Positions 8,957 to 18,163 of a stretch of DNA of 64,000 bases are shown here, piece by piece (positions within the stretch are counted from its first letter, which is position 1; the number at the start of each line of letters is the position of its first letter). This DNA is from Treponema sp. (lineage in GTDB: Bacteria; Spirochaetota; Spirochaetia; Treponematales; Treponemataceae), in NCBI GenBank assembly GCA_016296655.1, contig JAEDIW010000003.1, positions 22,351 to 86,350 on the forward strand, given 5' to 3'. The notes under the pieces are model-generated. The model saw nothing but the letters and a program-made list of their open reading frames with translations, was not told the DNA's origin and made no database searches. The translations under genes were made by a program, and so were the position numbers.

Positions 8957-10018
8957 ATGAACGTTGGAATTCTTACAAGTGGCGGAGACTGCCAGGCTTT
9001 GAATGCCGCAATGCGTGGAGTTGCAAAAACTCTCTACAATAAATGCCCGGATATAAAAATAATCGGCATAGAAAACGGTTATACAGGAATGATTTATGGA
9101 CGCTCTCATGAAATGTTTCAGGAAGATTTTTCAGGGCTTTTAACAAAAGGCGGAACTATTCTTGGAACTGCACGGGAACCGTTTAAACATATTGCAGATA
9201 TTGGGGAAGACGGTGTGGACAAGGTAAAATCTATGGAAGACTTTTATTACCAGAATAATCTTGACTGTCTTGTAATTTTAGGTGGAAACGGTTCTATAAA
9301 AACAGCAGCTCTCTTGAGTTCAAAAGGTCTTAATATAGTGGCACTCCCAAAAACTATTGACAATGACATTTTTGGAACTGATATGTCCTTTGGATTTATG
9401 AGCGCCGTAGATGTCGCTGTAAATACAATTGACTGCATTCATACAACAGCCGCAAGTCATAGCAGGGTTTTTATTGTCGAAGTTATGGGACATAAAACAG
9501 GACATTTGGCTTTAAGTGCCGGTTTGGCTGGTGGTGCAGATATCATTCTTCTACCTGAAATTCCGTATAAACTGGAAAAAATCATTTCAAAAATTGAAGA
9601 GCAGGAACAAAAGGGCCGGCATTTTACAATTATTGTTGTCGCAGAAGGGGCTGTTTCTGAAGAAGAATTGAAAATCCCAAAGAAAGAACTGAAATTCCTG
9701 CGGGGACAGACCCCCATTTCACTTGAACTTGCATCTCAAATCAGGCTTATGACCAGAAAAGATGTCCGCGTTACAATTCCAGGTCATGCACAACGTGGTG
9801 GTTCTCCAAACGCCTATGACAGAATTTTTTCTTCACGACTTGGTGCTGCCGCAGGGGATTTCATTGTAGAAAAAAAATATGGTGTTCTTGCAGCCTTGTC
9901 TGGTGCCAAAATAGAAGCCGTCCCTTTGAGCGAAGTTGCAGGAAAACTAAAAAAAGTAGATGTCCACTCTGATGTGGTTTCAGAAGCAAAATCCCTAGGA
10001 ATTTGCTTTGGTGACTGA
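8957..10018 (+). CDS. pfkA: 6-phosphofructokinase, group III-like
   Basis: The 353-residue enzyme phosphorylates fructose 6-phosphate in glycolysis. Motifs: ILTSGGDCQALNAAMRG at the N-terminus, GGNGS at 109-113, PKTIDND at 131-137, and the GHAQRGGSP block. In this family Gly at the second-last position of GGxGS points to ATP, and Asp there to pyrophosphate; Lys in PKTIDND is typical of pyrophosphate enzymes and of the mixed group III. The Gly/Lys combination therefore suggests an ATP-using group III enzyme. The Asn in GGNGS, where Asp or Glu normally binds the metal-nucleotide, is unusual. The start has AAGGAG at 8943-8948; a GTG nine bases upstream overlaps that site and is unlikely. Confidence 0.9.
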   Translation: MNVGILTSGGDCQALNAAMRGVAKTLYNKCPDIKIIGIENGYTGMIYGRSHEMFQEDFSGLLTKGGTILGTAREPFKHIADIGEDGVDKVKSMEDFYYQNNLDCLVILGGNGSIKTAALLSSKGLNIVALPKTIDNDIFGTDMSFGFMSAVDVAVNTIDCIHTTAASHSRVFIVEVMGHKTGHLALSAGLAGGADIILLPEIPYKLEKIISKIEEQEQKGRHFTIIVVAEGAVSEEELKIPKKELKFLRGQTPISLELASQIRLMTRKDVRVTIPGHAQRGGSPNAYDRIFSSRLGAAAGDFIVEKKYGVLAALSGAKIEAVPLSEVAGKLKKVDVHSDVVSEAKSLGICFGD

Positions 10019-10033
10019 TGAAAAGTCGTTTTT

Positions 10034-10921
10034 TTAGTCGATTTCTTCCAGCAAAAATGCTTCTTCATCAATTTCGGAAACAGCCTTTGGCAAATCTTTT
10101 GAATATTCAGTTTCATCTAGAGGATTTTTAAAAATGACAGTTTCAAGGCTTGTTTGGAGCAAATCATAAACATGGCTTCTGATAAGCGATTTTGTGCTTT
10201 CTGCGGTGGTCGGCAACAAAAGCAGTACAAGCAGAGAGTATTTTTCGTCTATAGGCTTAATCCCAAAGACCGCACAGTTGCACTTTATAGGATTATTCCT
10301 GCCAAGATAAAGGTTCACGCCCTTCAAAACTGTATTCGGCTGGAAAAAACTGACAGTTTCGTTTGAAATTGTGCAGGAAATTCCTGCGCAGCTTAAATCG
10401 TTCATTTTCATGTCGAATTTTACTCCCAGAAGTTCATATTGAACACAGTCGGTTGACTCTCTGGGACAGTGTGCACGTACATACTGCCGGCGACCTTTTG
10501 CACCATTTATTTTTAAAACTTCCTTTATATTTTCCAGTACGCTTTCCGTTCCATTGCGGATTGTAAGCATGCCGGCAGCAAGTGGCAGTTTAAGCATAAA
10601 ATATGAGCGCACATTAGTAGGCATTCTCTTTGAAATTATTCCAATCAGAATCGTACAAAGGTTCTCATCTTCTATGAAAGAATTTAAAAAATTAAACCAC
10701 TGAATTGTGTCAAGTTCATTCTGAGAATGATCATCAATCTGTAAAAAGAAAATAGAGTCAGGATATTCTCTCAAGGCATTTTTTGCATAACGGTAATTAT
10801 CCAGAAAATAAACCTCGTATTCTTCTTCGCGGAGAACACTAATGATTCTTTCTTTTACATCTGTAGAAAGATTGAGAAAAAATATTTTTCGTCCAAGAAT
10901 TGATACATTGTTTGGATTCAT
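10034..10921 (-). CDS. PilZ-domain cyclic di-GMP receptor with N-terminal receiver-like domain
   Basis: The 295-residue protein has a C-terminal PilZ domain with both cyclic di-GMP-binding motifs: RRQYVR (RxxxR) and DLSCAGISC (D/NxSxxG). The first 120 or so residues (ILGRKIFFLNLSTD, then EYEVYFLDNYRYAKNALREYPD) resemble a response-regulator fold without a recognisable phospho-acceptor, which is inference from pattern only. PilZ proteins in spirochaetes link cyclic di-GMP to motility and envelope functions. The gene converges on the phosphofructokinase gene with 15 bases between stop codons. Confidence 0.85.
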   Translation of the reverse strand: MNPNNVSILGRKIFFLNLSTDVKERIISVLREEEYEVYFLDNYRYAKNALREYPDSIFFLQIDDHSQNELDTIQWFNFLNSFIEDENLCTILIGIISKRMPTNVRSYFMLKLPLAAGMLTIRNGTESVLENIKEVLKINGAKGRRQYVRAHCPRESTDCVQYELLGVKFDMKMNDLSCAGISCTISNETVSFFQPNTVLKGVNLYLGRNNPIKCNCAVFGIKPIDEKYSLLVLLLLPTTAESTKSLIRSHVYDLLQTSLETVIFKNPLDETEYSKDLPKAVSEIDEEAFLLEEID

Positions 10922-11141
10922 ACTCTACGAAAATCATACCATGTAAAATGATAATTAGCTACTTAAAAAAACATTCCTAACTGCTTTATTTAAAACTTTC
11001 TGAAATCGCAGGCACAGAAAAGTCTGCCACTGCTTGACCACCAGCAAACCGCCCCATTTGAACCGCCATCAGCACAAACACCTGCAAAAAAGCCATGCCT
11101 GACAGAATTTTTCATGATCTTCCTGCAGAATATTTTCCATT
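10922..11141. other. Non-coding stretch upstream of the PilZ gene
   Basis: No gene or clear element is visible in these 220 bases. They should contain the PilZ-gene promoter on the minus strand. A MITE-like repeat follows. Confidence 0.4.
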
Positions 11142-11246
11142 AGCTCTGTCATGCCGGATTTATTTCAGCATCTACACTGATATAGTGTGAAAATTTCCGA
11201 AATAAATCCGCAATGCTACTATGAACTTTACTTTTGGGGCAGCCCA
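11142..11246. repeat. MITE-like repeat R2, copy a (left end lost)
   Basis: It contains the family boxes CTCTGTCATGC, TTTATTTCAGCATCTACACT and ACTATGAACTTTACTTTTGG, and ends with GGGCAGCCC, matching the right terminus of the copy at 58371-58461. The left terminal GGGCTGTCT is not found. It lies two bases past the asnS stop codon. Confidence 0.7.
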
Positions 11247-11248
11247 TT

Positions 11249-12709
11249 CTAGAAATCAGCCAGTTTTGGTGCGCGGGGGTAAGGAATTACATCACGGATA
11301 TTTTCCATACCAGTTACATAGCGAATCAGGCGTTCAAAACCCAGCCCAAAGCCAGAATGAGGAACCGTTCCAAACTTGCGCAAATCCATGTACCAGTCGT
11401 AGATTTTTTCATCCATTCCACGCTCTTTAATGGCAGCCATCAGTTTGTCATAATTTTCTTCACGTTCAGAACCACCGATAAGTTCGCCAATTCCAGGAAC
11501 CAGAACGTCGACAGCCTTGACAGTTTTTCCGTCAGGATTCTGCTTCATGTAAAATGACTTGATTTCTTTAGGATAGTTGAAAACCATTACAGGACAGCCG
11601 AAAATCTTTTCTGTAAGATAACGTTCATGCTCAGTTGCAATATCGCATCCCCAGTAAGGCTTAAACTCAAACTTTGCACCATTTGCGGCAGCCTCTTCCA
11701 GTTTTGCAATTGCATCAGTGTAGGAAATTCGTACGAATTTTGCATTTGCAACTTTTTCAAGGCTTTCAATAAGACCTTTCTGAATCCTCTTGTCAAAAAA
11801 CTCAAGGTCAGCACGGCATTTTGTCAAAGCCCAGTTCAAAAGATATTTTACGAAATCTTCCTGAATGTCCATGTCGTCGTCCAAATCGTAAAAAGCCATT
11901 TCAGGTTCAATCATCCAGAATTCAGCAAGATGGCGAGGTGTATTTGAATTTTCAGCACGGAAAGTCGGCCCAAAAGTGTAAACCCTACTCAAAGCCGTTG
12001 CCAAAGTTTCAGCTTCAAGCTGTCCAGAAACCGTCAAACTCGCTTTTTTTCCAAAAAAATCCTTGCTGTAGTCAACAATCTTATGAGCATCTTCAACTTT
12101 CATTCCACCAGCGCCAGCTTTTACACCAAGCTCTGCAATTTTTTCCATAGAAAGAGTTGTAACCTGGAACATTTCGCCGGCACCCTCACAGTCCGAACAG
12201 GTAATTTCCGGGGCATTAATATACTGGAACCCACGCTCCTGAAAAAACGAATGAACGGCAAACGCCATCTGATTGCGTACACGGTAAACAGCACCAAAAG
12301 TATTTGTCCTTGCCCTCAGATGTGCATTTTCGCGCAGATATTCCATAGACATTTTGTTTTTCTGCAAAGGATATTCTTCCGGATTACAAGTTCCAAGGCA
12401 TGTAAGGCTTTCCAAAGTAACTTCAACAGCCTGACCACTTGCCGGAGAAGGAATCAAAAGACCCTCTGCACGAACAGAAGCACCCGTGTTAAGTTTTTTC
12501 AATTCTTCTTCTATATTATTTACATTTGCATTATTTGAAGGAGCATTGCGGTCAAAAGTAAGCTGAATGTTTGCAAAACAGCTGCCATCGTTAACCTGAA
12601 TGAAAACTAAGTTTTTTGAATCCCGAACCGTGCGAACCCAGCCGCAGACTGTAACTTTCCGGCCATCTGGGGAAGATGTAAGTAAATCTTTAATAAGCGT
12701 TGGTACCAT
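11249..12709 (-). CDS. asnS: Asparaginyl-tRNA synthetase
   Basis: This class II enzyme charges tRNA-Asn. The 486 residues comprise an N-terminal OB-fold anticodon-binding domain (VTVCGWVRTVRDSKNLVFIQ) and the class II catalytic domain, with motif 2 near YTFGPTFRAENSNT and motif 3 in SGFGLGFERLIRYVTG. The end (ENIRDVIPYPRAP) is typical of AsnRS rather than AspRS. The start has a strong AGGAGGG seven bases before the ATG. Because AsnRS is present, the GatCAB amidotransferase encoded next door (gatC, gatA) is presumably used mainly for Gln-tRNA. Confidence 0.95.
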   Translation of the reverse strand: MVPTLIKDLLTSSPDGRKVTVCGWVRTVRDSKNLVFIQVNDGSCFANIQLTFDRNAPSNNANVNNIEEELKKLNTGASVRAEGLLIPSPASGQAVEVTLESLTCLGTCNPEEYPLQKNKMSMEYLRENAHLRARTNTFGAVYRVRNQMAFAVHSFFQERGFQYINAPEITCSDCEGAGEMFQVTTLSMEKIAELGVKAGAGGMKVEDAHKIVDYSKDFFGKKASLTVSGQLEAETLATALSRVYTFGPTFRAENSNTPRHLAEFWMIEPEMAFYDLDDDMDIQEDFVKYLLNWALTKCRADLEFFDKRIQKGLIESLEKVANAKFVRISYTDAIAKLEEAAANGAKFEFKPYWGCDIATEHERYLTEKIFGCPVMVFNYPKEIKSFYMKQNPDGKTVKAVDVLVPGIGELIGGSEREENYDKLMAAIKERGMDEKIYDWYMDLRKFGTVPHSGFGLGFERLIRYVTGMENIRDVIPYPRAPKLADF

Positions 12710-12929
12710 TTGTACCCTCCTGACAAAAACGTATGTAAATCAATATATTAAATCGTAAAGAACATTTTAGCCTTTTAGCAGACCTTGTTCAAGTTACCTT
12801 TTTTTTTAGAATTTTCAGGGCGGAACTGTTTCGGCAACAGGCTTTTCGCGGCTTCGGTCCTTTGGACAGCTGCGCTCCGCTACAATCCTGCGCAGGTTTC
12901 TTCTGCCGGGCACCAAATCCTCTGCCTCC
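12710..12929. repeat. GC-rich mini-hairpin stretch (repeat R1-like)
   Basis: Between asnS and the FemAB remnant, bases 12825-12920 form a run of short GC-rich hairpins (for example CCTGCGCAGG and GCGCTCCGC) unlike the AT-rich surroundings. It is the same style of sequence as at 32846, 41091, 42730 and 58463, although not a close copy. No gene is supported. Confidence 0.45.
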
Positions 12930-13287
12930 CATATCCAAATTTTTTTAACAGGCATTGGCAAGGTCTTTTTTCTGCAGCTAGAAAAGCTCATTCACTATGG
13001 AAACCATAGAATTTCCTTTTATGGTTTTGCTCAGAAATGCGCCGGCAGGAATGTTTGCCTATGCACCTAAAGCGCCTTTCGAAAAAATTCAGAAATCAGA
13101 ATATGGAATTTTACTGGAAGAACTTGAACTTGCAGTACAGCCGTGGCTTCCGCCGCAGGTAATATGCATAAGGTTTGACACTTTGTGGAAATCCCCTTAC
13201 GGCAATGCTCTGACAGCTTCAGAAACTCCCAGAATTCAGATGCTGGAGTGGAACTGGTACAAATACTACTCAGAAAACACTAGATAA
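12930..13287 (+). pseudogene. N-terminal remnant of a FemAB-type peptidyltransferase
   Basis: The last 96 codons (12997-13287) read FPFMVLLRNAPAGMFAYAP and WLPPQVICIRFDTLWKSPYG, which resemble the first domain of FemA/FemB-family lipid II aminoacyl transferases. In another frame just upstream, NFFNRHWQGLFSAARKAHSL resembles the start of the same domain, so a frameshift near 13000 is likely. The second domain and the coiled-coil arm are absent. FemAB enzymes add amino acids to the peptidoglycan bridge. This copy is far too short to be active. The family assignment is from memory of the motifs and is moderate. Confidence 0.45.
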
Positions 13288-13333
13288 ATCCTATTGAAGA
13301 TTTTTCAGGGTTAACCTTGAATGTAGCAAATTT

Positions 13334-13372
13334 GGGCTGTATAAATAGTTCTGTCATGCTGAAATAAGATTC
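13334..13372. repeat. MITE-like repeat R2, partial copy e
   Basis: GGGCTGTATAAATAGTTCTG and then TCATGCTGAAATAAG match the left third of the R2 family. The right part is missing and a different palindromic repeat (R3) begins eight bases further on. Confidence 0.6.
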
Positions 13373-13380
13373 AATTGGAC

Positions 13381-13424
13381 GGGAAGTGATGAGTAATCAC
13401 TTCAAGTGTTAATCATCACTTCCC
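13381..13424. repeat. Palindromic repeat R3, full copy
   Basis: The 44-base near-perfect inverted repeat pairs GGGAAGTGATGAGTAA with TTAATCATCACTTCCC. Related pieces occur at 6541-6574 and 63811-63830. It lies upstream of gatC and could form a stable cruciform or RNA hairpin. Confidence 0.65.
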
Positions 13425-13470
13425 TAAAAAGCTGATTGTCCAAATATAATAAATTCGTTAAAATTGAAGC

Positions 13471-13782
13471 ATGAGTAGTGTCCACAAGAAAATTGATGAA
13501 ACAACGCTGGGACAGCTTCTGCAGCTTTCCAGACTGTCGCCAGAAGCGACTGACATTGAAACGTTAAAAAAACAGGTTGAAGAAATCGTCGGTTATTTTG
13601 ATTTGCTTTCCAAATACGATGACAGCGAAAATCCTTATGATGCATATCCTTCGACACAGGCTGACAAGCTGCGTGCTGATGAAGTTGTGCCAGGACTTGA
13701 CATTTCTGATGTAAAGAAAGTTACCAAAGATTTTATGGACGGATATTTCCAGGTTCCAAAAGTCATTGGGGAAGGCGCATAA
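13471..13782 (+). CDS. gatC: Aspartyl/glutamyl-tRNA amidotransferase subunit C
   Basis: GatC is the small linker subunit of the GatCAB enzyme, which converts mischarged Glu-tRNA-Gln (or Asp-tRNA-Asn) to the correct form. The 103 residues match the family. The helical N-terminal part contains LLQLSRLSPEA, and the extended C-terminal part has LRADEVVPGL and FQVPKVIGEGA, which pack on GatA. gatA follows after 26 bases in the same operon. gatB is not seen in the window. The ribosome binding site is weak. Confidence 0.92.
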   Translation: MSSVHKKIDETTLGQLLQLSRLSPEATDIETLKKQVEEIVGYFDLLSKYDDSENPYDAYPSTQADKLRADEVVPGLDISDVKKVTKDFMDGYFQVPKVIGEGA

Positions 13783-13808
13783 GACAGAATTTAAAAGCAG
13801 GTAAGATA

Positions 13809-15317
13809 ATGAAATACACTATTAACGAAACCCGTTCTGACTTAAAGTCGGGAAAAGTAACAAGTGTTCAGCTTGTAAAAGAATCTATTGAAACGTTTGA
13901 AGCAGACAGAAATTCTGCTCTCCCTTTGAATGCTTTCCTTGAAATGTTTGATGATGCAGAAAAAAAAGCTGAAGCTTGTGACAGGGAAATTGCACAGGCT
14001 AGAGCAGAAGGTAAACTTGATGAACTTTTTGAAAAAAAGCCTTTACTTGGACTGCCGTTCGCTGTAAAAGACAATATTTCTGTTAAAGGCAAGCGTTTGA
14101 CTTGTGGCAGTAAAATTCTTGAAGGTTATGTTGCCCCGTACAACGCAACTGTAATTGCACGACTTGAAGAAAAAGGTGCCATACCTTTGGGACGCTGCAA
14201 TCAGGACGAATTTGCAATGGGTTCTTCAACAGAATATTCAAGCTACGGACCTACTAGAAATCCGATTAACCGCGAATATGTTTCAGGCGGCTCTTCAGGT
14301 GGACCGGCAGCTGCAGTTTCAGCAAACCAGGCATTGTTCGGACTTGGTACAGAAACTGGTGGTTCTGTACGTTTGCCGGCTTCTTACTGCGGCATTTACG
14401 GTTTGAAAACAACTTACGGAGTTTTAAGCCGATGGGGTGTTGTTGCCTACGGAAGTTCGCTCGATCAGGTTGGCCTTTTGGGACATACTCCGGACGACAT
14501 TGCACTTCCTTTGAGCGTTATGGCAGGTGAAGATTTTTATGACGACACAAGTGCTGATTTGCCGGGCCGTGAAGATTTGCTTGAACTGAAGCCTTATAAC
14601 AACGGGGACCTTTCAACCTTAAAAATTGCAATTCCACGTCAGTTCCTTGAAAATAAAGGGCTTGACAGCGATGTTGAAGAAGTTTTCAGTCAGACACGTA
14701 ACTGGTTTGAATCAAAGGGCGCAAAAATTGACGTTGTGGACATTCCTGTTCTGGATGCTGCAATTGCCAGCTATTACGTAATTGCCCTTTCAGAAGCAGC
14801 TTCTAACCTCAGCCGCTTTGATGGAATCCGTTACGGTCGCCGTGTAGATCCAGGTGAAGGCTACGATGAACTTTATATTAAGACCCGCAGTGAAGGCTTT
14901 GGTCCGGAAGTAAAACGCCGCATTGTAATTGGCAATTACGTTCTGTCGGAACAGTTTTCAGGTGATACATACAAAAAAGGCATGACAGTTCGTGCTCGAA
15001 TTCAGCGTGAAATGGCAAAACTTTTTGAAAGCTATGACATGGTTCTTTGTCCGACCTGTCCTACAACAGCCTTTAAACTGGGGCAGAAAGTTGACAGTCC
15101 TCTGGAAATGTACCTGAGTGACCTTTACACAACTTTTGTAAATCTTGCCCGCATTACATCACTTTCGGTTCCTGCTGGAAATGCAAAATCCAGCGGAATG
15201 CCTGTAGGAATTCAGTTTGCAGGACCAATGTTCGGTGAAGCAAAGATTCTGCAGATTGCAAAAGCCTGGGACCTTGAGCATGCAGGCTGTGGTATTCCAT
15301 GTAAGGCAAATTCCTGA
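13809..15317 (+). CDS. gatA: Aspartyl/glutamyl-tRNA amidotransferase subunit A
   Basis: GatA is the glutaminase subunit that supplies ammonia to GatB. The 502 residues show the amidase signature: catalytic Lys in FAVKDNIS, and the Ser-cis-Ser pair in VSGGSSGGPAAAV followed by GTETGGSVRLPASYCGIYG. The start ATG is preceded by AGGTAAG. Transcription ends at a strong bidirectional terminator shared with the convergent membrane-protein gene. Confidence 0.95.
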   Translation: MKYTINETRSDLKSGKVTSVQLVKESIETFEADRNSALPLNAFLEMFDDAEKKAEACDREIAQARAEGKLDELFEKKPLLGLPFAVKDNISVKGKRLTCGSKILEGYVAPYNATVIARLEEKGAIPLGRCNQDEFAMGSSTEYSSYGPTRNPINREYVSGGSSGGPAAAVSANQALFGLGTETGGSVRLPASYCGIYGLKTTYGVLSRWGVVAYGSSLDQVGLLGHTPDDIALPLSVMAGEDFYDDTSADLPGREDLLELKPYNNGDLSTLKIAIPRQFLENKGLDSDVEEVFSQTRNWFESKGAKIDVVDIPVLDAAIASYYVIALSEAASNLSRFDGIRYGRRVDPGEGYDELYIKTRSEGFGPEVKRRIVIGNYVLSEQFSGDTYKKGMTVRARIQREMAKLFESYDMVLCPTCPTTAFKLGQKVDSPLEMYLSDLYTTFVNLARITSLSVPAGNAKSSGMPVGIQFAGPMFGEAKILQIAKAWDLEHAGCGIPCKANS

Positions 15318-15337
15318 AAAACTTTTCAGATATTTAT

Positions 15338-15400
15338 AAAAAAAGACAGCCCTGAAAGCTTTGTAAGTTTTTAATGCTTTGCAGACGGCTGTCTTTTTTT
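15338..15400. terminator. Bidirectional terminator between gatA and the 905-residue membrane protein
   Basis: AAAAAAAGACAGCC (15338-15351) pairs with GGCTGTCTTTTTTT (15387-15400) around a 35-base loop. A-run and T-run on the two sides allow termination in both directions, matching the convergent genes. Confidence 0.8.
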
Positions 15401-15445
15401 TACTACAGGGATTTTTATGCTTCAAAAATCATGAATTGCAAAATC

Positions 15446-18163
15446 CTATGCATTGTCAGAACCTTCAATTTCAAAATCTTCCTGAGTTATTTTTTCTGCG
15501 GAATCATCCCATTTTCCTTTATTTGTAAGATGCTTTACAGTATTAAGATAAGAAGAAATGTGTTCCAGATACAATCTGTATACCAGTTTGAAATTTATGC
15601 TGTCGGCATTTTTTGCAAGAATTTCTGTTACAATCTGTCTGCAACTTAAAATATTCTGATAGTTCAGAAACAGGTTTCGGCTACGCTTATGCATTTTTTT
15701 GAGCATTGGAATAAGAACTGTCCTTGCATGAGGCTGGAAAAGCCAGAAATAAAAAAAGTCTAGAGCATCAAAAACAAGACTTTTCAAAACTCTTGGATTT
15801 TCAGCCTTAAGCCTTTCAACAACAAGTTCTGGCTTTTTCAGTGCTTTCACAATATCAACTGTCGGAAAGAGAAATTCAAGATGCGTACAAGTCCGCTGCA
15901 TCTGGTAAAACTTTCTGCGGTAGTCGAGTTTGCGCAGACTGATGTTTTTTTTCCTTGTGCTTAATCCTTCAATTATTCCTCCCAAAATGTCAGATGCCAG
16001 CTTTGAAATAATTGAAGCAAATTTTTGCAGCATATCGTTGATTTCCGGCAATGCAATTCCAAATATCAGCATTGCGGAACCAAAAATCGAATTCAGGAAA
16101 AATGCAAAAGGAATGGCAATTACGCTGCGGAAAAAATTTGCAATTGCGTCGCTTTTCGGAAGGCCTCGCAGGACATTATGGAAAGAAATGTAAAAACCGT
16201 TTACAATAGACATGACTGTATAGACGATTATAGGATTTGTCGCAATGGTCATGCCAAGTTTTTCCTGAAGCAGCCAGGTTTTTGCAAATGAGTCAATCAG
16301 CGGAACTGAAATTCCTGTAAAAAACAGGGAATCTGAAATCCTGCTCCAGTCAATGTAACTTGTCCAGTGCAAAAGTTTGGAGCGGTGCCTGCAGTCGCCA
16401 GAAACTACGGCCTGAATGATGTTCCTTATGCCTGTGATTGCAAACCAGATTACAGCCCCAAAATATTTCAGGATAAACCAGTCTTTTGTAAGGTACATTG
16501 CCAGAAAAGCAGGAATAAAGCCTGCTACGATTTTTATGATATTTTTGAATTTTGTAGGCATGAACTGCCAGTAGTAAGAAATGCCTTTTGCTTTTTTTGC
16601 TGCAAGTTCCTGTTTTTTTTCAAAATCAGCACTGTATTCGCCCAATGCAACCAGATTCGCCTCTTCACTTGAATTTGAATAAGGCTGAGCAATCCATTCA
16701 GAATTTATTTTTATGAATTTTGAGGTGAACGGCAGATGAAATCCCTTTTTGGGCAGAAAGTTTTCCCGATATGTTGCCGGAATGTTTACAGGCAGCAGTT
16801 TTTTGTCCTTATGCTTGAGAACGAATTTCTGGGCACCGGCAGGCAGGGTTTCAAGCAAGGCAAAGCCCATGCCAGTTCTTTCTTCACTTGCTTTGCCGAC
16901 AGAATCAGTTCCCCAGCGGTCGTAAAGCATCTGATATTCATACCAGTTGAAAAGCTCATCCAGATGCAAAAGAATTTTATTGAGCTGCTCGGCGTGATAT
17001 TTTGCATCATAAAGTAAAGTTTCCTGTGGAGCTGCATCACTGGTTTGAGGCATGTTAACAAGAACGGCAATTCGTTCAGACATTTTTTTGATGGCTTTTT
17101 TCAGCTTTGCAGTGTTCTTTTCGTTTATAAAAGTTCTGATTTTTGCAATTTGCGCAAGATAAGGAGATTGCCTGGTTTTAAAATCCTTTGAGTTGAATAT
17201 TTCAATGTTCGTGATGCGTCCCTTGCATTCAAACAGAAGTTCCAGAACTTCATAATCCGTAAGGCCTGCAAGATTGAGAGTTACTCTGTTGTCGTTTGAC
17301 AGTTTTTCAATCTGCTGGAAAAAATCTTCTGGACTGCTGAAAACTTTTGAAACTTTCGTAATCTTTTCATGGTCTTCAGCCTGCTCAATCGACTGCCTGA
17401 AAAATTCAACAGTTTCGTCTTTATTCAGAAAGCTCATCCAATGTTCTGCATCAGGCAGATTGTTGGGTGTCCACATAAGCCTTACTTTTTTGCCATTAAA
17501 CATGATGATGCTTTCTATGTTGATGCGTACTTTTATGTACATGTAACTTGCAGCCAGCAGAAGTTCGCGTACTGCTTCTTTAGGAGCATAATCATAGTAA
17601 ATTACCGTCAGCCGCTTGATTCCTTTAATCCAGGCATCCATAATCAAATGCGTCGGAGTTTTGCGCCCCTTTGTGTAGGAATCATGGACATGGTGGTCAA
17701 ATGCAATCTGATTCCATTCTTCAGGCATTTCCAGAAGATTGTATTTTTCAAGATAAGTGCGGATTGTCTTGGATTTTGCGCGCATGAGCATTGTAAAAAT
17801 GTGCAGAAGTTCCAGTTGCTCTGTTTCGTTTTCCGAACGGACAATGCTTTTCATGATAGTCAGCAAAAGTCGTGCAGTATTTTTAGGCATGGAATTTTCG
17901 CTGCAGAAAATGACTTCATCCCTCAGCGAATGGAGTGCGCTAAGCCGTTCGTCAATTGTACCCTTGTCCATTGCATGAATGAGCAGCAGAATTGACTTTG
18001 CAACACGTAGCTGTTTTGGCTCCATCAGTTCCTTGATGCCGTGCGGATGCAAGTGGGCATTTAAAATAAGGTCGTCAGCAGATGCTGAATTTGTATTTTT
18101 TACGGACTTCAAAAATTCAAAAGTCTTTTTGTCCGTTGTGTCGAATAAGTATTTATTTGTCAT
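15446..18163 (-). CDS. Large membrane protein with PHP-like N-terminal motif, function unknown
   Basis: I do not recognise a named gene. The 905-residue protein has an N-terminal cytoplasmic region with a helix-rich start, then FDHHVHDSYTKGRKTPTHLI and RLTVIYYDY, which recall the first metal-binding motif of PHP phosphoesterases (HxH). A YIKVRINIE block follows, similar to the strand where PHP domains bind a further metal. From about residue 515 to 720 there are several hydrophobic segments (AGFIPAFLAMYL, YFGAVIWFAITGI, VIAIPFAFFLNSIFGSAMLIFG), and a basic C-terminal tail follows. A membrane-anchored phosphoesterase is possible but unproven. The gene stands alone between the gatA terminator and the broken Fic gene. 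Confidence 0.6.
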   Translation of the reverse strand: MTNKYLFDTTDKKTFEFLKSVKNTNSASADDLILNAHLHPHGIKELMEPKQLRVAKSILLLIHAMDKGTIDERLSALHSLRDEVIFCSENSMPKNTARLLLTIMKSIVRSENETEQLELLHIFTMLMRAKSKTIRTYLEKYNLLEMPEEWNQIAFDHHVHDSYTKGRKTPTHLIMDAWIKGIKRLTVIYYDYAPKEAVRELLLAASYMYIKVRINIESIIMFNGKKVRLMWTPNNLPDAEHWMSFLNKDETVEFFRQSIEQAEDHEKITKVSKVFSSPEDFFQQIEKLSNDNRVTLNLAGLTDYEVLELLFECKGRITNIEIFNSKDFKTRQSPYLAQIAKIRTFINEKNTAKLKKAIKKMSERIAVLVNMPQTSDAAPQETLLYDAKYHAEQLNKILLHLDELFNWYEYQMLYDRWGTDSVGKASEERTGMGFALLETLPAGAQKFVLKHKDKKLLPVNIPATYRENFLPKKGFHLPFTSKFIKINSEWIAQPYSNSSEEANLVALGEYSADFEKKQELAAKKAKGISYYWQFMPTKFKNIIKIVAGFIPAFLAMYLTKDWFILKYFGAVIWFAITGIRNIIQAVVSGDCRHRSKLLHWTSYIDWSRISDSLFFTGISVPLIDSFAKTWLLQEKLGMTIATNPIIVYTVMSIVNGFYISFHNVLRGLPKSDAIANFFRSVIAIPFAFFLNSIFGSAMLIFGIALPEINDMLQKFASIISKLASDILGGIIEGLSTRKKNISLRKLDYRRKFYQMQRTCTHLEFLFPTVDIVKALKKPELVVERLKAENPRVLKSLVFDALDFFYFWLFQPHARTVLIPMLKKMHKRSRNLFLNYQNILSCRQIVTEILAKNADSINFKLVYRLYLEHISSYLNTVKHLTNKGKWDDSAEKITQEDFEIEGSDNA

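Noticed and set aside
17369..17995. A 208-codon plus-strand open frame opposite the 905-residue membrane protein
   Set aside because: It is a shadow frame with unlikely composition; the minus-strand frame is continuous for 2.7 kb.
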